Part shown: in pieces, positions 24,569 through 34,104 of the stretch | How positions within the stretch are numbered: the stretch's first letter is position 1 | Layout: the number at the start of each line of letters is the position of its first letter | Source of the DNA: CAJQGY01 sp905478015 | GTDB lineage: Bacteria > Pseudomonadota > Gammaproteobacteria > Magnimaribacterales > D2472 | Reading direction: 5' to 3' | DNA: 64,000 nucleotides | Assembly: GCA_943788365.1 (NCBI GenBank) | Contig: CALSPZ010000001.1 | Coordinates: forward strand, 682,001 to 746,000 | Program-made: the position numbers and the translations under genes | Notes under the pieces: generated by a model | Told to the model about the DNA's origin: nothing | The model's database searches: none | Seen by the model: only the letters and a program-made list of their open reading frames with translations

Positions 24569-25339
24569 ATGAAAATAACAATAAAAAATAAAGAAGAAAT
24601 TAACAAAATGAGAGTTGCAGGAAAATTAGCTGCAGAGGTTCTTGAAATGATTACTCCATTTGTAGTTCCTGGAGTTTCAACTGGTGAGCTTGATGATATT
24701 TGTTACAAATATATAACGGAGGTACAAAAATCAATTCCTGCTAATGTTGGGTATAGAGGTTATGAAAAAACAATATGCTCAAGTGTAAATCAAGTAATTT
24801 GTCATGGCATACCAGATAAAAATAAGATTCTTAAAAATGGTGATATTTTAAATATAGATGTCACAGTCATTAAAGATGGTTGGCATGGCGATACATCTAA
24901 AATGTTCTTAGTAGGCAAATGTCAGCCGCATAATGAAAGATTGGTTAAAATTACACAAGAGTGCTTATATAAAGCAATAGAGATTGTTAAACCAGGAGCT
25001 TATCTAGGAGATATAGGTAATATTATCCAAAAACATGCTGAATCAAATTATTATTCAGTTGTTGAGGACTATTGTGGGCATGGCATTGGTACTGTCTATC
25101 ATGAAGAACCTCAAGTTCTTCATTATGGGAATCCAAATACTGGAATTCAGCTAAAAGAAGGCATGTGTTTTACTATAGAGCCAATGATCAATCAAGGATC
25201 AAAGTATACAAAATCACTAAGTGATGGTTGGACTGTTGAAACTAAAGATGGTCGAAACTCTGCTCAATGGGAGCATACCTTGGCTGTAACTAATGACGGC
25301 GTAGAAGTCCTTACAAAAAGATCTGAAGAGTCCATATGA
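24569..25339 (+). CDS. map: Methionine aminopeptidase, type I
   Basis: Map removes the initiator methionine from nascent proteins. From the ATG at 24569 the product has 256 residues, and all catalytic residues fall at the E. coli numbers: His79, metal ligands Asp97, Asp108, His171, Glu204 and Glu235. The visible motifs are DVTVIKDGWHGDTSKMF, CGHGIG and FTIEPMI. The frame is open upstream to a TTG at 24518, but that would add a non-conserved hydrophobic stretch and was rejected. The stop overlaps glnD by 4 nt (ATGA). In E. coli map faces rpsB; here rpsB is about 39 kb away. Confidence 0.97.
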   Translation: MKITIKNKEEINKMRVAGKLAAEVLEMITPFVVPGVSTGELDDICYKYITEVQKSIPANVGYRGYEKTICSSVNQVICHGIPDKNKILKNGDILNIDVTVIKDGWHGDTSKMFLVGKCQPHNERLVKITQECLYKAIEIVKPGAYLGDIGNIIQKHAESNYYSVVEDYCGHGIGTVYHEEPQVLHYGNPNTGIQLKEGMCFTIEPMINQGSKYTKSLSDGWTVETKDGRNSAQWEHTLAVTNDGVEVLTKRSEESI

Positions 25340-27849
25340 ATGAAAGGATTGCCCTTTTAAATCAAGATTTTTGGGATAATTTTTCATCAATATATTTGAA
25401 TCCAAAAAAAACAAATGATTATCTAAATAAGATTTGCAAACATGTAGAGAGTAAAGTTATTAAAGATTTTAAATCAGCAGGCTTGCAGAAAAATTATTCA
25501 CTTTTTGCAATTGGTGGTTTTGGTAAAAAGGAGATGTTTCCTTCATCCGATATTGATATTTCAATTATAAAAAAAAATAAAGATAAGACTAAGGAATCTG
25601 ATCTAGAAGATTTTATTGCAAGTCTCTGGGATACGGGTTTCAAGATTGGTTGTTCAGTTAGGTCTATAAATGAATTAAAAAAAATAGTTAAAGAGGATGA
25701 GAAAGAACTTACTTCATACTTAAGTATAAGGTCATTGATATCATCAGAGAATGAATGCAAAAGAATAAAAAAAATTATCAGTCAAGCATGGAGCAAGAAA
25801 AGATATTTTAAAGCTAAATCTCAGGAGCAATTATATAGACATACATCATTTGACTCATCAGCCTTTAGTTTAGAACCAGATTTAAAAGAGTCTCCGGGAG
25901 CTATGAGAGATTTTCATAATTCAGAATGGATTCTTAGTTATTGTTTTGGTTTGAGTAATTATAATCAAATAAGATCGTGCAATACGTTTAGGGAAGATTT
26001 TAATTCAGCTCTTACCTCCTATGAATTCATAAAAACACTCAGATATGCCACAAATATATGCTCAAAAAATAAAAATAGGTTAAATTTTGAATCCCAGATA
26101 GATATAGCCAAGCAGTCAATAAAAAAAGATTTAAACTATAAAGATAAAGTAGAAACAGTGATGAAGAGTTTTTACTTTCATGTTCAAAATATATCTAGTT
26201 TTAATGAGATGGTTTCACAAAGATTTATTGAGCAAGGTTTAATAGGATTGAAAAGGAAAAAGGGAGCTTTTTATCTTAAAAAAAATCAAATTGGACTTCT
26301 TGAGCTCGAACTAACCTCTAAAAATAGAGAGCTAATATTTGATATATTTATTGAGCTTGGGAGCAACAAGAAGATAAATGAAATCAATTCCCAAACCATA
26401 TCCCTTTTAAAGAAATCTAATAAGTTAATAAATAATTCCTTTAAAAAAGATAAAGGTATATCTAAAAAATTTATTGAAATACTTAAATCTGAATATAACC
26501 TATCATCAATTCTAAGGATGATGAAAACTGTTGGTGTTCTGCAATCATATGTACCAGATTTTGCCGAGATAGTTGGCCAGATGCAGTTTGATTTATTTCA
26601 TATTTATACTGTTGATGAGCATACCTTTAAATTATTAAGAAATATGAGGCAAATGAAAATTGCTGACTCAGCAGAGTTTAATCTTGAAAATGAGCTAATA
26701 AAAAAAATACCTAAAATAGAAGTGCTTTATATAGCTGGTTTGTTTCATGATCTAGGAAAAGGTAAAGGTGGTAATCACTCAGATATTGGAGCAAAAATTA
26801 GCTTAGATTTTGCAAAAAGATTAGGTTTATCATTGGCAGACTCAGATTTAATTTCTTGGCTTGTGCTCAATCACTTGAAGATGTCATCAATTTCACAACG
26901 ACAGGATATAAGTGATCCAAAAACCATATCTGATTTTGCTAAAATTGTACTTAACACCGAAAGGCTGGACTATCTATATCTACTTACAATTAACGATATT
27001 AGATCTACAAATCCAAATTTATGGAATGCTTGGAAGCATGGCTTATTAAAAGATCTGTTCCTTGCAACAAGATCTTTTTTAAATAAAGAGCCCATCAAAA
27101 CATCTAAAGAAATTTCTAAAGACAGACAAGCCTTTGTATATAAGCTTATTAAAAAAACTGACCATGCCGCTCTGCAAAGTATTTGGTCAAACTTTGATGA
27201 TGCATTTTTTAATAAACATTCTTCGGAAACATTAAAATGGCAAAGCGACCTGATTTTATCTTCTACCAGAAATGATATTAGGGTTGCATGCAGAAAACGG
27301 TATGATAATTTTCTCGAGATATTTATCTATGTTGATAATGCAGATGGTTTATTTTTAAAGCTTGTGGAAGTGCTTGATAATGTTGGGCTTGAAGTTATTG
27401 ATGCAAGTATATGTTCGAGCATTGATAATAAAGTAGCGCTTAATACCTTTATTACTAAATTCCACTCACATGACAACCCTCTATTAATAAGTGAAATAGA
27501 TGCTATAACAAAAAAAATTAAAAATAATTTTAATAATTTTACTCCTTCAAGCAATTCAGCGAAGGTAAAAATTAAAAATAGCGCTTTTAAAAATTCATCT
27601 AGAATAAGTAATATTGAAGATGTTAATCGAAAAAAGAATTTGCTTACTGTAGAAGCTCTTAACTCAGCAGGCTTGTTAATAAAAATTGCAAAAACCTTTA
27701 ATGAGCACGGAATTTCTATTCACTCTGCAAGAATAAATACCTTGGGTGAGAAAGTAGAAGATACTTTTGAGGTTGAAGATTTTACAATATCAAGCGTATC
27801 TCAAAATAAAATTAATAAAATTTCATCTGTATTGGAAAAGATCATATAA
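25336..27849 (+). CDS. glnD: Bifunctional PII uridylyltransferase/uridylyl-removing enzyme
   Basis: GlnD senses glutamine and uridylylates or deuridylylates the PII protein, controlling nitrogen assimilation. The 837-residue product has the nucleotidyltransferase motif GGFGKKEMFPSSDIDISI at 60-77 (Asp72 and Asp74 metal ligands), a helical linker, the HD hydrolase domain with GLFHDLGKGKGGNHSDIG around residue 470, and two C-terminal ACT domains that bind glutamine. The usual Arg of GGYGRGE is Lys here. It is slightly shorter than the E. coli enzyme (890). The start is coupled to map by an ATGA overlap. Confidence 0.96.
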   Translation: MNERIALLNQDFWDNFSSIYLNPKKTNDYLNKICKHVESKVIKDFKSAGLQKNYSLFAIGGFGKKEMFPSSDIDISIIKKNKDKTKESDLEDFIASLWDTGFKIGCSVRSINELKKIVKEDEKELTSYLSIRSLISSENECKRIKKIISQAWSKKRYFKAKSQEQLYRHTSFDSSAFSLEPDLKESPGAMRDFHNSEWILSYCFGLSNYNQIRSCNTFREDFNSALTSYEFIKTLRYATNICSKNKNRLNFESQIDIAKQSIKKDLNYKDKVETVMKSFYFHVQNISSFNEMVSQRFIEQGLIGLKRKKGAFYLKKNQIGLLELELTSKNRELIFDIFIELGSNKKINEINSQTISLLKKSNKLINNSFKKDKGISKKFIEILKSEYNLSSILRMMKTVGVLQSYVPDFAEIVGQMQFDLFHIYTVDEHTFKLLRNMRQMKIADSAEFNLENELIKKIPKIEVLYIAGLFHDLGKGKGGNHSDIGAKISLDFAKRLGLSLADSDLISWLVLNHLKMSSISQRQDISDPKTISDFAKIVLNTERLDYLYLLTINDIRSTNPNLWNAWKHGLLKDLFLATRSFLNKEPIKTSKEISKDRQAFVYKLIKKTDHAALQSIWSNFDDAFFNKHSSETLKWQSDLILSSTRNDIRVACRKRYDNFLEIFIYVDNADGLFLKLVEVLDNVGLEVIDASICSSIDNKVALNTFITKFHSHDNPLLISEIDAITKKIKNNFNNFTPSSNSAKVKIKNSAFKNSSRISNIEDVNRKKNLLTVEALNSAGLLIKIAKTFNEHGISIHSARINTLGEKVEDTFEVEDFTISSVSQNKINKISSVLEKII

Positions 27850-27879
27850 ATTAATATTTCTTCAACCTATAATAAGCTT

Positions 27880-28788
27880 ATGAAAATTCATGCAAAAGGT
27901 TTCTCATCTGTATCAAAAGTTGGAAAAATTCTTGATGTGCATTTTTACTCAATTAAATCAGAAAGTTTTGATCTTCAGTTTGAGGTCAATGAGTCTTTAA
28001 TTGAGAATAAGGTAGATTTAGTTTTGAATGATGATGATTTATCAAGCACAATTGAATCTGTTGAAGAAGCATACTTAAAACTGCACTTAATATCTCATAA
28101 ATTATTCTTGCCAAACTCACTTAATCTTGATGGCCTGTTTGCAAGTTTGCCTAATGTTGCATGGACAAATAAAGGCCCAATAGCAGCAGATGAAATAAAT
28201 CAAGAGCTTTTAGACTCTCAACTTAAAAAGGAGCCTATACAATTAATATCATTGGATAAATTTCCTCCTTTAACAAACTATATTATTCCTAAAAATGTAA
28301 GGATAGCTGACACCAGCAGAGTGAGACTTGGCGCATATTTATCTGAAGGAACAACAGTGATGCATGAGGGATTTGTAAACTTCAATGCAGGGACTCTTGG
28401 AAATGCAATGATTGAGGGAAGGATTTCAGCAGGAGTAGTGGTTGGTAATAATTCAGACTTAGGTGGTGGATGTAGCACTATGGGAACTCTTTCTGGAGGC
28501 AATGATATCAAAATATCTATTGGTGAGAACTGTTTGCTTGGAGCTAACTCAGGATTAGGAATACCTTTGGGAAATAACTGTATAATTGAAGCAGGTCTAT
28601 ATGTTACATCTGGATCAAAAATTGAATTGCAAAATATAGAAGGTGATAAATTAGATGTGGTTAAAGGCTCTGACTTATCTCATGCAAATAATATACTTTT
28701 TATAAGACACTCTCTTAATGGCAAAATAATAGCAAAGCCAAATAAAAAAAGTATTGAATTAAATAATAGCCTACATAAAAATGATTAA
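27880..28788 (+). CDS. dapD: 2,3,4,5-tetrahydropyridine-2,6-dicarboxylate N-succinyltransferase
   Basis: DapD succinylates tetrahydrodipicolinate in the succinylase branch of lysine/diaminopimelate synthesis. The 302-residue product resembles the longer Pseudomonas-type DapD rather than the 274-residue E. coli form: an N-terminal alpha/beta domain to about 130, then a left-handed beta helix with hexapeptide repeats (VRLGAYLSEGTTVMHEGFVN and following) and NSDLGGGCSTMGTLSGG. It acts in the cytoplasm on CoA-bound succinate. The next gene, dapE, overlaps its end by 8 nt and performs a later step of the same branch. Confidence 0.96.
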   Translation: MKIHAKGFSSVSKVGKILDVHFYSIKSESFDLQFEVNESLIENKVDLVLNDDDLSSTIESVEEAYLKLHLISHKLFLPNSLNLDGLFASLPNVAWTNKGPIAADEINQELLDSQLKKEPIQLISLDKFPPLTNYIIPKNVRIADTSRVRLGAYLSEGTTVMHEGFVNFNAGTLGNAMIEGRISAGVVVGNNSDLGGGCSTMGTLSGGNDIKISIGENCLLGANSGLGIPLGNNCIIEAGLYVTSGSKIELQNIEGDKLDVVKGSDLSHANNILFIRHSLNGKIIAKPNKKSIELNNSLHKND

Positions 28789-29899
28789 TTTCTTACAAAA
28801 ACTCATACAAATTGAATCTATATCTCCAAAAGATATGGGGTGTTTTGACTTGATAGAGGAGCGATTAAATAAGCTTAACTTTAATTGCGAAAGAATTAAC
28901 TATTTAAATGTTGAAAATTTATATGCTACCTATGGAGAAACTGGAAAACTGTTTTGCTTTTTGGGTCATACCGATGTTGTTCCAACTGGGCCATTAGAAA
29001 ATTGGACATATCCACCCTTCTCTGCGCATATTGAAGATGGAATGATGTATGGAAGGGGCACTGCAGATATGAAAGGGTCGATTGCAGCTTTTCTTGATAG
29101 TGTTGAAGAATTCCTTAAAGAAACTAAAGAGCCTAATTATAGAATCTCTATATTGCTAACAAGTAATGAAGAAGGTAATGCTTGTGACGGCTTTATTGAT
29201 AGAATTGTTGACGATATGATAGATAAAGCTGATGAAATAGATTATTGCTTAGTCGGCGAGCCAACATCGAATGAAAAATTGGGTGATAGTATTAGAGTTG
29301 GAAGAAGAGGTTCTTTAAGTGGCGAGCTAAGAGTCAAAGGTAAGCAAGGACATATTGCATATCCTGAAAATGTGAAAAATCCAATATTTTTATCAAGCGA
29401 TCTTATTGTTAAATTAAAAAATAAAGTTTGGGATAATGGCAACGCCATTTTCCAACCAACAAGCTTTCAAATATCAAATATTGCATCAGGAACAGGAGCT
29501 AAAAATGTAGTGCCTGGCCATCTAGATATGGTCTTTAATTTTAGATTTTCAACTGAATCAACAGAAAGCTCACTAAGAGATGAGTTTGAATCAATACTGC
29601 AAAGCTTAGATCTGAACTATGATATTGATTGGTATTTAAGCGGACTTCCATACCTAACAACAGATAGCACCTTAAAAGATATTGTCGTTAATTCTATAAA
29701 AAAAGAAACTGGGATTGATGCGGATAAAAATGCAAAAGGTGGCACATCTGACGGTAGATTTATTGCAAAAATGAACACTGAAATTATTGAGCTTGGGCCT
29801 TTAAATAAAACAATTCATCAAATTGATGAGTGCGTTAGCGTTAAAGACTTAGAGACTCTCAAGGCAATATATCTTGGTGTACTCAAAGAATTAAATTAA
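28781..29899 (+). CDS. dapE: Succinyl-diaminopimelate desuccinylase
   Basis: DapE hydrolyses N-succinyl-LL-diaminopimelate to LL-diaminopimelate and succinate. The 372-residue M20-family di-zinc hydrolase has the ligands in LGHTDVVPTG (His63, Asp65), GRGTADMKG (Asp96) and the catalytic/ligand pair Glu130-Glu131 in TSNEEG. The C-terminal GGTSDGRF and the last ligand histidine in KTIHQIDE are also present. It overlaps dapD by 8 nt, so the two are co-translated. It ends 25 nt before the convergent peptide transporter gene, with no visible terminator. Confidence 0.97.
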   Translation: MINFLQKLIQIESISPKDMGCFDLIEERLNKLNFNCERINYLNVENLYATYGETGKLFCFLGHTDVVPTGPLENWTYPPFSAHIEDGMMYGRGTADMKGSIAAFLDSVEEFLKETKEPNYRISILLTSNEEGNACDGFIDRIVDDMIDKADEIDYCLVGEPTSNEKLGDSIRVGRRGSLSGELRVKGKQGHIAYPENVKNPIFLSSDLIVKLKNKVWDNGNAIFQPTSFQISNIASGTGAKNVVPGHLDMVFNFRFSTESTESSLRDEFESILQSLDLNYDIDWYLSGLPYLTTDSTLKDIVVNSIKKETGIDADKNAKGGTSDGRFIAKMNTEIIELGPLNKTIHQIDECVSVKDLETLKAIYLGVLKELN

Positions 29900-29924
29900 T
29901 TTACTTTTCTTTTAAAAAAATCTG

Positions 29925-31400
29925 TTAATTTATTCCGTGCATCCCTTTTTTGAGCAGCGGAGTTAATAGGGCTAAAGTAATTCCAACAGCTAGCGCTATT
30001 AAACCAACGCTTGTATACACATCAATAAATGCTGCTTTTTGATTCAATGAAAAGACAGCTTCTCCGCCTGATACTTCCTCGCTAGCTGTTGCTCTTGCAA
30101 TCAAGCCAGCAACATAATTTCCAGCTGCAGAAGCGCAAAACCACATTCCCATCATCATGCCAACTATTCTTTGTGGCGATAATTTAGTTACTGAAGATAG
30201 CCCCACTGGTGATAAGCATAACTCACCAATAGTATGCATAAGATAAATAAGCATAATCCAAATAACTCCAGTTTGAATGCCGGCACTATTATTCATACCG
30301 TAAACAAGAACTAAAAAACCAAGTCCAACAAATATAATGCCTATTGCAAATTTTAAAGGCGTTGAGGGCTCAATATTTCTTTTTGAAAGTGCAAGCCACA
30401 TAAATGCAAAAATTGGAGCAAGAGTGAATATAAAAAATGCATTTAATGATTGAAACATTGAAGCAGGAACGGCCCATCCAAATATTGTTCTATCCACACC
30501 TCTATCTGTAAGAATATTCAAAGATGAGCCAGCTTGTTCAAAAAGAGCCCAAAATATTAAAGAAAATAAAATTAGCACGCCCACAACCAGGAGCCTATCT
30601 CTTTCCTCTGCAGAACATTTAAAAAGAGCATAAAACAACCAGAATGCTACACATATTGCCCCAAACCCACCGAGAAGGTTTCCAACAATTTCTTGATTCT
30701 GAATAAGAAGATAAGAGAATATGACCATAGCTATACCACTAATATATGCCCAATTTTCATATGATATTTTGAATTTAGTTTCCTTATAAAGTTCGCTTGT
30801 AGGTTCTGCATGACCTTCTAGATAATCTTGCCCCCATAAGAATATAGATAATCCAATTAACATACCCACACCAGCTGCGCCAAAACCATATGACCAGCCA
30901 TATGTTTCGCCAAGATACCCGCAAAGCAAGGAAGCTGTAAATGCACCTATATTTATGCCCATATAGAATATTGTAAATCCAGGGTCTCTTCTTGGATCAC
31001 CTTCTTCATAGAGCGCACCGACCATTGTAGATATATTAGGTTTTAAAAAGCCTACTCCTGAAATAATTAATGCTAATGATAAGTAAAATATTTGAACACT
31101 GCTTTCAAATGCCATACCGGTGTGACCTAAAACAAGCAATACGGCTCCAAAAGTTACAGCTTTACGAGAGCCTAAAATTCTATCAGCTAGCATCCCACCA
31201 AAGACAGGCATGATATACACCAAAGATGTATAGGCTCCATAAATAATATAACTTTGCGCATCTGAGAAATTCCAATGCTTTGTTAGATAAAGGATCAGTA
31301 ATGCGCGCATTCCATAATAGGAAAAACGCTCCCACATTTCTGTTGCAAAGCAAACAAATAAACCCTTTGGGTGGCCTAAAAATTCTGATGATGTATTCAT
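29925..31400 (-). CDS. Proton-dependent oligopeptide transporter (POT/PTR2 family)
   Basis: This is a predicted inner-membrane proton:di/tripeptide symporter. The 491-residue product has about 14 hydrophobic segments and the family signatures: EMWERFSYYGMRALLILYL (the E-x-x-E-R proton-coupling motif) in helix 1, GGMLADRILGSRK between helices 2 and 3, and GFLKPNISTMVGALY (PTR2 signature) around helix 4. Length fits bacterial DtpT-like proteins. It stands alone on the minus strand, divergent from the RDD gene across 41 nt. The exact substrate range cannot be told from sequence. Confidence 0.94.
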   Translation of the reverse strand: MNTSSEFLGHPKGLFVCFATEMWERFSYYGMRALLILYLTKHWNFSDAQSYIIYGAYTSLVYIMPVFGGMLADRILGSRKAVTFGAVLLVLGHTGMAFESSVQIFYLSLALIISGVGFLKPNISTMVGALYEEGDPRRDPGFTIFYMGINIGAFTASLLCGYLGETYGWSYGFGAAGVGMLIGLSIFLWGQDYLEGHAEPTSELYKETKFKISYENWAYISGIAMVIFSYLLIQNQEIVGNLLGGFGAICVAFWLFYALFKCSAEERDRLLVVGVLILFSLIFWALFEQAGSSLNILTDRGVDRTIFGWAVPASMFQSLNAFFIFTLAPIFAFMWLALSKRNIEPSTPLKFAIGIIFVGLGFLVLVYGMNNSAGIQTGVIWIMLIYLMHTIGELCLSPVGLSSVTKLSPQRIVGMMMGMWFCASAAGNYVAGLIARATASEEVSGGEAVFSLNQKAAFIDVYTSVGLIALAVGITLALLTPLLKKGMHGIN

Positions 31401-31441
31401 AAATTATTTATTATTTTCAATGTTTTAAGTACTATAGCAAA

Positions 31442-31852
31442 ATGATTGAAAAAACACAGTTTGTATCGCCCGTTAAAAGAATAGCTGCAACTATTTATGA
31501 TATTTTTTTGCTTTTAGGTGTCTGGTTTGGAGTTGGCTCCATAGCCTTATGGTTAAACAATAGTGAAATTCTTCATCCTGGAGTAGGTCTAAGTATTGTA
31601 ATAATTAGTGCTTGGATATTTTATTCTTTCTTTTGGATGAGGGGTGGAAAGACCCTTGGTATGGCTGTTTGGAATATAGAAATCTACTCTTTAAAAAGTA
31701 ATAATATTACGTTTATGCAAGCTACGCTGAGATTTTATGTCAACTTATTAATATTTATCTTGATGGGAGTCCCCCTACTTCAGATATATTTTTCAAAAGA
31801 TAGGTTGGCTATAAATGACAGGATTTCTATGACTAGTTTAAGGTTAATTTAG
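31442..31852 (+). CDS. RDD family membrane protein
   Basis: A 136-residue integral membrane protein with three hydrophobic segments (about 13-37, 45-62 and 94-114). It carries the RDD features: an Arg-Asp pair in the first helix region (VKRIAATIYD), a conserved GGKTLGMAVWNIEI turn, and RLAINDRIS near the end. RDD proteins are widespread and have been linked to transport, but no function can be assigned here. The gene overlaps the convergent lptG by 9 nt at their 3' ends. Confidence 0.85.
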   Translation: MIEKTQFVSPVKRIAATIYDIFLLLGVWFGVGSIALWLNNSEILHPGVGLSIVIISAWIFYSFFWMRGGKTLGMAVWNIEIYSLKSNNITFMQATLRFYVNLLIFILMGVPLLQIYFSKDRLAINDRISMTSLRLI

Positions 31853-32908
31853 CCTTCTATACATAATAAAGCTGGACATTAGCAGGATAAAAGCAGGAAG
31901 ACATACACCTATCAATAAAAACATATTAAATGAGATAGCAATACTTATAGTAAGATCTTGGATAATTTGATACACGAAAGCTCCAAGAACTGATATTACA
32001 ATTTTGGATCCAGGCGATGAATCCCTCAAAGATCCAAATATAAAATAACCAAAAAATAATATTAATATAATTATAGAAATTGGCATAAATAAAAATTTAT
32101 AAAACTTTTTTTCAATGTGTGCTTTAAAAATTCTATCTTGCTTTCCAATATCTCCAGATAATAACTGATTTAAATTATAGCTTTCTCTCATTGTAAGAGT
32201 TTCAATATCACGCAGGCTCTTTGAAATGATTATTGGAAAATTAAAATCTTTGCTAAGTGACCTATTGTTAGATGTTGATGATAAATTTTTATTTATAGTT
32301 AAAGAGGTTGAATTATCAAAATTTATTTCAGAATTTTTTATTTCAGCTGACAATGATGAGAGAGCTAGATTTATTTTGTTATCTTGAAGTTCAAAATACT
32401 GAACTCCAAAAATCTGATCTCCAATTTTTCTTTCAAAATTTAGAAACTTATTACCGTCAATCAACCAAACTGATTCTTCTTGGGCATTGTTAATGCTTGA
32501 AGTCATGATTGTTTTATTGATGACGGCTTTATTTCCAATATCTTTAAATATAAATTCACTGCCAAACATAAAAAAGAAAGCAATACTTAATGGTCCTATA
32601 GAGGTTAGAAGCACTATTTTTAATGGAGATATTCCACTAGATCTCAAAACATTTAAATTACCTTCTTCTTGAGACAATCCCATTGCAATCATGAAGCCCA
32701 ATAGACATGAGCCCTCTATAAAAGCATAGGCTCTATCAGGAATAGATAATAAAGAAAAATTAAAGGCTTTTATGAAAGTGTAGGTTAAGGATAAATCTTC
32801 AAACTCCCCAATGAGATTGAATAAAAAATCTACAAAAATAAATAGCCCGAATACAAAACCAGTTATTACAAGTGATCTCTTGATAAGGTAATTGATATAG
32901 ATGCTCAT
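31844..32908 (-). CDS. lptG: LPS export ABC transporter permease LptG
   Basis: LptG pairs with LptF and two LptB ATPases to pull lipopolysaccharide from the inner membrane to the periplasmic bridge. The 354-residue YjgP/YjgQ-family product has three hydrophobic helices at the N terminus, a beta-jellyroll periplasmic domain in the middle (about 130-270) and three C-terminal helices (KFYKFLFMPISIIILILF and following). The conserved coupling segment is seen in GNLNVLRSSGISPLKIV. It lies 1 nt after lptF. Confidence 0.93.
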   Translation of the reverse strand: MSIYINYLIKRSLVITGFVFGLFIFVDFLFNLIGEFEDLSLTYTFIKAFNFSLLSIPDRAYAFIEGSCLLGFMIAMGLSQEEGNLNVLRSSGISPLKIVLLTSIGPLSIAFFFMFGSEFIFKDIGNKAVINKTIMTSSINNAQEESVWLIDGNKFLNFERKIGDQIFGVQYFELQDNKINLALSSLSAEIKNSEINFDNSTSLTINKNLSSTSNNRSLSKDFNFPIIISKSLRDIETLTMRESYNLNQLLSGDIGKQDRIFKAHIEKKFYKFLFMPISIIILILFFGYFIFGSLRDSSPGSKIVISVLGAFVYQIIQDLTISIAISFNMFLLIGVCLPAFILLMSSFIMYRRLN

Positions 32909-32909
32909 T

Positions 32910-34058
32910 TTAAAAAAAGGCCCACAAAATAAATAAAATTAAAATTGTTGCTAGAATTAATCTATAGAATAATTTTTTAGTAATTTCATTAAAAATTAAA
33001 ATAAAAAATCTATCTCTTAAATACAATAAAATTGCAAAAAATATAAAAATTAAATGAATAAAAATTAAATTAAATTCTGTTTGGTTATTTTGAGCGATAT
33101 GATCTCTGCCAAGCAATAAAAGACTTAAATACAATATATAAATAAGCATTCCAGGTAAGATTACCGATAGCCTGCCCTGCCTTGGTTCTACTTTTCCTAT
33201 ATAGATTGCAATAACCATCAAAACTATAATTGTAATAGATAATGAAATGCTCCATTGAAATCCTAATGGGTCATCAATATTTATTGAGCTAAATATATTT
33301 TCAAAACTTGTTACAGCATCAGTTTGGTTATTAGCTAATGGAAATTTAAAATTTTTAAAACTTGAAATTATCTTTGGATCATCTGAGAAAATGCCTGCAG
33401 TTAATGATCCATCTTTAAACAAGAGCTCATAATCTAGCTGCGAGCTTGAAATGCTCAGTATATCTGATGAAATTAAAATAGAATCTTTTCCGTCATCATT
33501 AAAAAAAATTACATTTTTTAAGTAGGCTTCATTATTCTCACTAACTGTTATAAAACTTTTAGACCCTTTAATACTAAAGATTTCTCCCGGAGAAAGAGAT
33601 GCTATTTGCTCTTCAAAAGTATCTACTTTTAAAAGCTCATTTGATACTTGCTTGCTAACTGGAGCTATGTAGAGGCTCAGAATAAGCGTAAAGACCATAT
33701 AAATAATAGCTTGAGGGAAAATAAATTTTATTAATGTGATGGGTGAAATGCCAGTAGAAAAATAAGCATATATTTCCCTGTCAGCATAAAGTCTACTAAC
33801 GGTGATTAATATGCCAATAAAAAAAGAAAGTGGAAGAAGGAGAGATATAAAATCAGGAAACCTTAAAAATACTGCATATAAAATTATAGATGGATCAATC
33901 AGTCCCTCAGAAGCTTGCTCAAAATATGATACAAATCTTGATCCAACTACCAATAGAAATAATATTATTAATATAGATGTGGTAGATTTAAAAACTTCCA
34001 AATTAAAACTTTTTGAAAGAATATTATTTTTAAACATGCCTTGAGAACTGTGATGCAT
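32910..34058 (-). CDS. lptF: LPS export ABC transporter permease LptF
   Basis: LptF is the partner of LptG in the LptB2FG extractor. The 382-residue product has six predicted helices (three on each side of the periplasmic jellyroll), the coupling region SRLYADREIYAYFSTGISPI and VEPRQGRLSVILPG in the C-terminal half. The listed ATG gives seven extra residues; an internal ATG at 34037 (MFKNNILSKSF) matches the usual N terminus at least as well, and neither has a clear Shine-Dalgarno. lptF-lptG divergent from pepA is the normal gammaproteobacterial arrangement. Confidence 0.92.
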   Translation of the reverse strand: MHHSSQGMFKNNILSKSFNLEVFKSTTSILIILFLLVVGSRFVSYFEQASEGLIDPSIILYAVFLRFPDFISLLLPLSFFIGILITVSRLYADREIYAYFSTGISPITLIKFIFPQAIIYMVFTLILSLYIAPVSKQVSNELLKVDTFEEQIASLSPGEIFSIKGSKSFITVSENNEAYLKNVIFFNDDGKDSILISSDILSISSSQLDYELLFKDGSLTAGIFSDDPKIISSFKNFKFPLANNQTDAVTSFENIFSSINIDDPLGFQWSISLSITIIVLMVIAIYIGKVEPRQGRLSVILPGMLIYILYLSLLLLGRDHIAQNNQTEFNLIFIHLIFIFFAILLYLRDRFFILIFNEITKKLFYRLILATILILFILWAFF

Positions 34059-34104
34059 TACAATAAATATCTTATCAGTAAATACTATAAATAGGAGAGC
34101 TTAA